Shown: positions 59,277-64,000 of the stretch, in pieces
Position numbering within the stretch: position 1 is the first letter of the stretch
How the letters are laid out: each line of letters begins with the position of its first letter
Source: Sphingomonas citricola
GTDB taxonomy: Bacteria > Pseudomonadota > Alphaproteobacteria > Sphingomonadales > Sphingomonadaceae
Direction of reading: 5' to 3'
DNA: 64,000 bases
Assembly: GCF_019429535.1 (NCBI RefSeq)
Contig: NZ_JAHXZM010000003.1
Location: forward strand, 496,001-560,000
The notes under the pieces: generated by a model
Databases searched by the model: none
Told to the model about the DNA's origin: nothing
What the model saw: the letters and a program-made list of their open reading frames with translations, nothing else
Translations under genes and position numbers: made by a program

Positions 59277-60356
59277 TCAGACGAGCACGGGTTCGCGCCA
59301 GCCGTGCGGATCGAGCGCGCGACCACGCTGAATCGCGTTCAGCGTGTCGAGAATGCGCTGCGTCGTCTGCCCGGTTGACCCGGTGCCGATCGTAAACTCG
59401 TAACCGGGCCCCGCGACGCGACCGATCGGCGTCACGACCGCGGCGGTGCCGCAGGCGAAGCTCTCGACCAGGCGGCCGCTCGCCGCGTCGTCGCGCCACT
59501 GCTCGATCGAGTAGGGTTGTTCACGCACCACCAGCCCCTCGTCGCGCGCGAGGGTGAGGATCGAGTCGCGCGTGATGCCGGGGAGGATCGTCCCGGTCAG
59601 CGGCGGGGTCTGAATCGAGCCGTCGTCGAACACGAAAAAGATATTCATGCCGCCCAGCTCCTCGATCCAGCGGCGCTCCGCCGCGTCGAGGAAGACGACC
59701 TGATCGTAGCCGCGACGGATCGCCTCCTGCTGCGCAACGAGGCTTGTCGCGTAATTGCCGCCGCACTTCGCCGCGCCTGTGCCGCCCGCGCCCGCACGTG
59801 TGTAATCGTGGCTGACCCACAGCGAAATCGCGCGCGCGCCGCCCTTCCAATACGCGCCGACCGACGAGGCAAGCACCATGTAGATGTACTGCGCGGCAGG
59901 CTTGACCCCCAGAAACACCTCCGACGCGATCATGAAGGGACGCAGGTAGAGCGATCCTTCGGCGCTGGTCGGGATCCAGTCGCGATCGGTCTTCACCAGT
60001 TCATGGATCGAGGCGAGGAACAGCTCATCGGGCAGTTCGGGCATCGCCATGCGACGCGCAGAGGCGCGGAAACGCTCGGCGTTGGCGCGCGGGCGGAACA
60101 GCGAGACGCTGTCGTCCTCCTGCCGGTACGCCTTCATGCCCTCGAAGATTTCCTGCGCGTAGTGGAGGACGGCGGATGCGGGATCCATCGTCAGCGGCGC
60201 GCGCGCGGTGATGCGCCCGTCGTGCCAGCCCTGTTCCTCGTTGTAGAGCATGACCGCCATGTGATCGGTGAACACGCGTCCGAACACCGGGTCCACCAGT
60301 CGCGCGGTGCGGTCCTCGTTCGAGACGGGCGTGGGATGACGTTCAAGCGCGAACAC
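59277..60356 (-). CDS. ilvE: branched-chain amino acid aminotransferase (type II)
   Basis: Pyridoxal phosphate enzyme of 359 residues that transfers the amino group in the last step of Val, Leu and Ile synthesis and the first step of their breakdown. ALHYAQEIFEGMKAY-like VLHYAQEIFEGMKAYR, YLRPFMIAS, GTGAAKCGGNYATSLVAQQEA (catalytic Lys), ELGGMNIFFVF and ESFACGTAAVVTPIG are the markers. GTG at 60356 follows GGAGG (60364-60368) and gives a normal length; the upstream extension into the MarR gene has no similarity. It is divergent from the MarR gene. Confidence 0.93.
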   Translation of the reverse strand: MFALERHPTPVSNEDRTARLVDPVFGRVFTDHMAVMLYNEEQGWHDGRITARAPLTMDPASAVLHYAQEIFEGMKAYRQEDDSVSLFRPRANAERFRASARRMAMPELPDELFLASIHELVKTDRDWIPTSAEGSLYLRPFMIASEVFLGVKPAAQYIYMVLASSVGAYWKGGARAISLWVSHDYTRAGAGGTGAAKCGGNYATSLVAQQEAIRRGYDQVVFLDAAERRWIEELGGMNIFFVFDDGSIQTPPLTGTILPGITRDSILTLARDEGLVVREQPYSIEQWRDDAASGRLVESFACGTAAVVTPIGRVAGPGYEFTIGTGSTGQTTQRILDTLNAIQRGRALDPHGWREPVLV

Positions 60357-60363
60357 GGCGGTT

Positions 60364-60368
60364 CCTCC
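60364..60368 (-). promoter_or_regulatory. ribosome binding site that decides the GTG start of ilvE
   Basis: GGAGG on the minus strand lies seven bases before a GTG at 60356 and supports that start over the long open frame further upstream, which runs antisense to the neighbouring regulator. Confidence 0.65.
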
Positions 60369-60411
60369 AGGTATGATGCGCCGCAAAGCGGGTTGCGGTC
60401 GGTTATGGGCG

Positions 60412-60933
60412 ATGGCAAAGCCGGTCAACATGACTGCCCCACCCCAGCCCGCCCCTTCCCAGATCGCGTCGCCGCAGTTTCTTCGGGAGCCCGAGCTGCG
60501 TCGGGGCATGGAGCTGCTCTACTTCGGAAACAGCCACATTACACGCGCGATCGATCGCGGGCTGGCGAAACAGGGGCTCGGCCGCGCGCACCACCGCGCG
60601 CTTTATTTCATCGCGCGGCGGCCCGACATGCCGGTCAGCGAGCTGCTCGCGTTGCTCAACATCACCAAGCAATCGCTCGGCCGCGTGCTCAACGAATTGA
60701 TCGAGCGCAACATGGTCGAGACGCGACCGGGCGAGCGCGACCGGCGCCAACGGCTGTTGCGACTGACCGAGGAAGGTGCAGCACTGGAGGCGCAGTTGTT
60801 CGAGGCGCTGCGTGAACGGCTGTCCGCCGCCTATTCGCGCGCCGGGATGAATGCGGTGACGGGGTTCTGGGCGGTACTCGAAGGGCTGATCCCGCCCGAG
60901 GAAATGCCGCGGGTCGAGGCGCTGCGCCGCTGA
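60412..60933 (+). CDS. MarR-family regulator (PetP-like)
   Basis: Winged-helix regulator of 173 residues. FLREPELRRGMELLYFGNSHITRAID, then GLGRAHHRALYFIARRPDMPVSELLALLNITKQSLGRVLNELIERNMV and the wing RPGERDRRQRLLRLTEEG resemble the PetP branch of MarR proteins. It is divergent from ilvE with only 55 bases between starts, so it may control ilvE or itself. ATG positions at 60373, 60412 and 60430 are all possible; I prefer the middle one. Confidence 0.85.
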   Translation: MAKPVNMTAPPQPAPSQIASPQFLREPELRRGMELLYFGNSHITRAIDRGLAKQGLGRAHHRALYFIARRPDMPVSELLALLNITKQSLGRVLNELIERNMVETRPGERDRRQRLLRLTEEGAALEAQLFEALRERLSAAYSRAGMNAVTGFWAVLEGLIPPEEMPRVEALRR

Positions 60934-60951
60934 TCGATACCTGACCGCCGC

Positions 60952-61752
60952 TCAGACCGGGCGGCGCCGTTCCTCGGCCATTTCGCGCCCGCGTCGGATC
61001 GCGGCGTCCAGCGTGCGCGTCAGCAATCCGTTGAGCGCTGCGTCGGCATCGAGCACGTTCAGACCCCGCCGCGTCATGCCGCCGGGACTCGCCACCGCAT
61101 CAGCGAGCGCTGCCGGCGTTCGCTCGCTCGCCGCGGCCATCCGCGCCGCGCCCGCGACCGTGGTCATCGCGACCGCCGCCGCGTCGTCGCGGTCCATGCC
61201 GCCGGCCACGCCTGCCGCTGCGAGCGCGTCGATGAAGCGGAACAGAAACGCGGGGCCGGTGCCCGATAGCGCGCCCGCGACCTCGAACGAGGCAGGATCG
61301 TCGAACCACCGCACGAGCCCGAGCGGTGCCATCAAGGCGTCGACCGACGCGCGCGCCGCCTCATCCGCCTCGGGGGCGTGGACCGCGACCACGCCCTCCC
61401 CGATCTCGACCGGCAGATTGGGCATGACGACGATCGGCTCGGGGCCGGGGAAGCGGCTGCGCAGCCCGGCAGCATCGACGCCGGCGAGCATCGACACAAT
61501 CACCGGCGCGGCGGCGACGCGCGCGGCGTGGCGCGCGGCGACCTCGTCCAGCTGCTGCGGCTTGACCCCCAGCACGACGATGTCGGGGACACCGGTGGAC
61601 GGAAGCTCGCGTGCCTGCACGACTCCGGCGGGAAGATCACGGTCGCTGCGGTTGACGACATGAACGTCGCCGGGTTGGACCACGCCGCTCGCGATCCAGC
61701 GACGCAGCATCGCGCCGGCCATGTTGCCGCAGCCGATCATCCACAGGCGCAT
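60952..61752 (-). CDS. proC: pyrroline-5-carboxylate reductase
   Basis: NAD(P)H-dependent enzyme of 266 residues that makes proline from pyrroline 5-carboxylate. The cofactor loop IGCGNMAGAMLRRW, VLGVKPQQLDE, VIVSMLAGV and the C-terminal SGTGPAFLFRFIDALAAAGVAGGMDRDDA with LADAVASPGGMTRRGLNVLDADAALNGLL are diagnostic. It lies 20 bases after a ybjN-like gene as the last of a leftward run of five. Confidence 0.95.
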   Translation of the reverse strand: MRLWMIGCGNMAGAMLRRWIASGVVQPGDVHVVNRSDRDLPAGVVQARELPSTGVPDIVVLGVKPQQLDEVAARHAARVAAAPVIVSMLAGVDAAGLRSRFPGPEPIVVMPNLPVEIGEGVVAVHAPEADEAARASVDALMAPLGLVRWFDDPASFEVAGALSGTGPAFLFRFIDALAAAGVAGGMDRDDAAAVAMTTVAGAARMAAASERTPAALADAVASPGGMTRRGLNVLDADAALNGLLTRTLDAAIRRGREMAEERRRPV

Positions 61753-61771
61753 GGTAACAGCTCCGTCGCGG

Positions 61772-62290
61772 TCAGGCTTCGCCGTGCGTCTCGACCATCG
61801 CAGCGGCGATCGCCTCCGCAGGGGTCTTCCCGCCCCACAGCACGAACTGGAACACGGGATAGAAACGCTCGCACTCGTCGATCGCGGTCTCGATCATCAG
61901 CTCCGCCGCAGTGAGCGACAGGCTGGGTTCGTCGTCGACCGAATCGACCATCGTCGCATTGCGGTAGAGCAGGATGCCACTCGTCGACCAAAGCTCGAAA
62001 TGGCCGAGCCAGAGCTGCTCGTTGACGAGCGCGAGCGTTTCCCAGATCGCAGGGCGACGGTCCTCGGTTACCTTGACGTCTGGAAAGGCAAGGAACTGCA
62101 GCACGCCGTCTTCCTCGCGGAAAAGCGCGCGAAGCTCGTACTCGGTCCAGCTGCCCTTGATCGTCGCGGTGATCTCCTCGTCGTGGCGATCGCACGACCA
62201 CCCGTGCGCGAGGAAGTACGACTCGAGCATTTCGAGCGGTGCCTCGCGTTCGGGTTCCATGTCGGCTTCGTCGAGCATTATCGACGTCAT
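61772..62290 (-). CDS. YbjN domain-containing protein
   Basis: Acidic cytoplasmic protein of 172 residues. APLEMLESYFLAHGWSCDRHDEEITATIKGSWTEYELRALFRE and LALVNEQLWLGHFELWSTSGILLYRNATMVD match the YbjN domain (type III secretion chaperone-like fold). Members behave as chaperones or stress regulators in other bacteria. It keeps the order ubiK-ybjN-proC on one strand. Confidence 0.88.
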   Translation of the reverse strand: MTSIMLDEADMEPEREAPLEMLESYFLAHGWSCDRHDEEITATIKGSWTEYELRALFREEDGVLQFLAFPDVKVTEDRRPAIWETLALVNEQLWLGHFELWSTSGILLYRNATMVDSVDDEPSLSLTAAELMIETAIDECERFYPVFQFVLWGGKTPAEAIAAAMVETHGEA

Positions 62291-62330
62291 CGCACATCAA
62301 CGCGGAAAACGGAAAGGGGCAGCGTGCGCC

Positions 62331-62609
62331 TCAGCCGTTCTGCGACAGGGGGGGCGCTGCGACCGGTTTGGCGGCCGCCTCTAGCGCGTCGATCCGCGCG
62401 CGGAGCGCATCATTCTCGTCGCGCGCCGCCGCCGCCATCGCCTTCACCGCCTCGAACTCGTCTCGGCTGACAAAGTCGAGCCCGCCGACCCATTCGCGGA
62501 CACGGTCACGCGCACCGGCTTCCGCCTCGCGTCCAACGCCGGCGAGCGTGCCCGCCGCACCGTTCAGCAGTTTGGCGAAGTCGCCGAAGATCTTGTTTTC
62601 CGTCTGCAT
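62331..62609 (-). CDS. ubiK: UbiK-family accessory protein (BMFP domain)
   Basis: Coiled-coil protein of 92 residues. TENKIFGDFAKLLNGAAGTLAGVGREAEAGARDRVREWVGGLDFVSRDEFEAVKAMAAAARDENDALRARI is the BMFP pattern of UbiK, an accessory factor for aerobic ubiquinone synthesis. An amphipathic N-terminal helix is thought to touch the membrane, and a C-terminal coiled coil makes trimers. It follows tspO by about 25 bases. The link between quinone supply and the bo3 quinol oxidase in this window is notable but indirect. Confidence 0.88.
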   Translation of the reverse strand: MQTENKIFGDFAKLLNGAAGTLAGVGREAEAGARDRVREWVGGLDFVSRDEFEAVKAMAAAARDENDALRARIDALEAAAKPVAAPPLSQNG

Positions 62610-62633
62610 CGCGCTCGCTCTCGATTTCGTTGC

Positions 62634-63194
62634 TCAGCCGATCATTTGGGACGTTCGGCCCGCCGGCACAATGGTATCGGCATTCGGGTTCAGCTGCACG
62701 ATCTGCCAGTTGAGCACGCCGGCGAAGGCGAGCCAGGCAAGATAGGGCAGCATCAACACCGCCGCCGCCGGGCGAAAGCGCGAAAACGTCCAGGCGGTGG
62801 CGAGCGACAAGGCAAAGATCAGCACGATCACGACGAACGCCGCGCCGACCTTGTGCGCGCCGAAGAACAGCGGCGTCCACGCCAGATTGAGCGCGAATTG
62901 CGCCACGAACAGCACCACCCCCACGACACGCAGCGGGGCACCGCGCGCGGAGATCGCGATCGCGAGGGCGAAGCCGATCAGCACGTACAGGATCGTCCAC
63001 GCGACCGGGAACACCCAGCCCGGCGGCGTGAAGCTCGGCTTGGCGAGCGCGACGTACCAGGCGTTCTCGTTACCGGCGGCGACGCTGCGCCCCGACAGGA
63101 AACCGAGCAGCAGCACCAGCGGCACGACGAACGCGGCCCAGCGCACGAACGACATCCGCAGCTGACCCTTCGACGCAATCGAACCCAATTCCAT
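62634..63194 (-). CDS. tspO: TspO/MBR-family tetrapyrrole-binding membrane protein
   Basis: Five-helix membrane protein of 186 residues. ALAKPSFTPPGWVFPVAWTILYVLIG, FALNLAWTPLFFGAHKVGAAF and PYLAWLAFAGVLNWQIVQLNPN are the TspO signatures. TspO binds porphyrins and heme-like ligands and acts in stress or oxygen control of gene expression in Rhodobacter. The start is the Met before ELGSIAS; another Met 13 residues later, nearer the first helix, is possible. It belongs to the leftward run tlyA-tspO-ubiK-ybjN-proC. Confidence 0.92.
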   Translation of the reverse strand: MELGSIASKGQLRMSFVRWAAFVVPLVLLLGFLSGRSVAAGNENAWYVALAKPSFTPPGWVFPVAWTILYVLIGFALAIAISARGAPLRVVGVVLFVAQFALNLAWTPLFFGAHKVGAAFVVIVLIFALSLATAWTFSRFRPAAAVLMLPYLAWLAFAGVLNWQIVQLNPNADTIVPAGRTSQMIG

Positions 63195-63317
63195 CCCCTT
63201 CACGGTCGCGTCGCCGGTGCACGATCGACGCGCGCGCGTAAACACCCTATCGCGGGGCGACGTTCCGTATCGGTCCCATCGCGAGGCGCCACGACGTCGC
63301 GGCAGCCCGCACGCAGA

Positions 63318-64000
63318 TCAGCGCAGCGTCGCCGCGATCAGGAATTCGACGTTACCGTTCGGGCCGGTGATCGGGCTCTCGGTGATCCCCTCAACGTTCC
63401 AGCCGCGCGCGGTGAACCAGTCCGCGACCTCGGTGCAGACGCGTGCGTGGACCGCGGCATCGCGTACCACCCCGCCCTTCCCGACCTCTTCGCGACCGGC
63501 CTCGAACTGCGGCTTGATCAACGCCATCGCGCGCCCGCCGGTGCGAACGAAGCCGAGCGGCTTGTCGAGGACCTTGGCGAGGCCGATGAAGCTCGCGTCG
63601 CACACCACCAGATCGATCGGCTCGGGCACGTGATCCGCCGTCAGGATGCGCGCGCTGGTCTGTTCGTGGACGACGACGCGGGGATCCTGCCGCAACTTCC
63701 ACGCGAGCTGGTTGCTGCCGCTGTCGACCGCGTAGACGCGCACCGCGCCGCGGCTGAGCATCACGTCGGTGAAGCCTCCGGTCGAGGAGCCGACGTCGAT
63801 CGCGACGGCGCCGGTCACGTCCCAGCCGAAATGATCGAGGCCGTGCGCCAGCTTCACTCCGCCGCGCGAGACCCAGGGATGGTCGCGTCCGCGCACGTCG
63901 AGGATCACGTCCTCGACGAGCGCCTGCCCCGGCTTGTCGACCTTGCGATCACCGACGAATACCAGCCCTGCCATGATGAGCGCCTGCGCACGTGCACGCG
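63318..64000 (-). CDS. tlyA: TlyA-family rRNA 2'-O-methyltransferase / hemolysin (5' end cut off by window)
   Basis: At least 227 residues visible; the reading frame enters from beyond base 64000 with RARAQALI, the last part of an S4 RNA-binding domain. WVSRGGVKLAHGLDHFGWDVTGAVAIDVGSSTGGFTDVMLSRGA holds the methyl donor site, LVVCDASFIGL and MALIKPQFEAGREEVGKGG the catalytic region. TlyA methylates 16S and 23S rRNA cytidines in relatives and was first named as a hemolysin. The start lies outside the window. Confidence 0.93.
   Translation of the reverse strand, partial: RARAQALIMAGLVFVGDRKVDKPGQALVEDVILDVRGRDHPWVSRGGVKLAHGLDHFGWDVTGAVAIDVGSSTGGFTDVMLSRGAVRVYAVDSGSNQLAWKLRQDPRVVVHEQTSARILTADHVPEPIDLVVCDASFIGLAKVLDKPLGFVRTGGRAMALIKPQFEAGREEVGKGGVVRDAAVHARVCTEVADWFTARGWNVEGITESPITGPNGNVEFLIAATLR

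Overview
This 64 kb window reads as one uninterrupted stretch of chromosome from a high-GC alphaproteobacterium, most probably Sphingomonas or a close relative in the Sphingomonadales. The evidence is the mix of families: RcdA, DUF2794, YdcH/UbiK small proteins, an HPr-rel-A cassette, a RegBA pair beside a quinol oxidase, a phoR-pstSCAB-phoUB operon, and a bacteriophytochrome whose output is an HWE/HisKA_2-type kinase. There is no rRNA or other taxonomic marker, so the genus is an inference. I saw no tRNA or rRNA genes, insertion sequences, phage genes or CRISPR arrays. Genes are tightly packed, with many 1-4 bp stop/start overlaps and frequent GTG starts.

Layout. 1-3.9 kb: the end of an M20 amidohydrolase, then a heme oxygenase convergent with a bacteriophytochrome kinase, which gives a chromophore maker and a photoreceptor. 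3.9-9.0 kb: a fatty/hydroxy acid CoA block (nitronate monooxygenase-like, acyl-CoA dehydrogenase, APH-type kinase, DUF6285 protein, CaiB/BaiF racemase) resembling the 4-hydroxyacyl-CoA kinase module of levulinate catabolism. 9.0-13.8 kb: three MFS transporters around an orphan 2Fe-2S subunit of a molybdenum hydroxylase. 13.9-20.7 kb: cyoABCD, SURF1 and RegB/RegA, which look like one transcription unit behind a palindromic operator candidate. 20.7-23.1 kb: an isochorismatase-type hydrolase, an unusual membrane-SET methyltransferase fusion and a small lipoprotein.

23.1-33.8 kb: a CHASE4 sensor kinase with a REC-GGDEF-EAL partner, a ROK sugar kinase with a MarR regulator, an alpha/beta hydrolase, glmS and glmU, a phosphoglycolate phosphatase and a VanZ-like membrane protein. 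33.8-36.3 kb: an HPr-rel-A cassette (nucleotidyltransferase-like, HprK-like kinase, PqqD-like protein and a Tat-exported small protein). 36.5-43.8 kb: the phosphate regulon with a three-unit Pho box in front of pstS. 43.9-53.2 kb: a secreted Thr/Pro-rich protein, an SDR, DUF2794, cysE, TauE, OxyR, moaE/moaD/pgsA, an LplT-like transporter, a 55-residue membrane protein, a gamma carbonic anhydrase and a second nitronate monooxygenase-like enzyme. 53.2-64 kb: RcdA, two YdcH proteins, an aldehyde dehydrogenase, a prepilin peptidase, a thiolase, a metallo-beta-lactamase-fold hydrolase, a branched-chain aminotransferase with a MarR regulator, and the leftward run tlyA-tspO-ubiK-ybjN-proC.

The strongest leads are the membrane-SET fusion (21.4-22.6 kb), the HPr-rel-A cassette with its exported partner (33.8-36.3 kb), the kinase/DUF6285/dehydrogenase module (5.0-9.0 kb) and the oxidase-RegBA transcription unit with its palindrome (13.8-20.7 kb).
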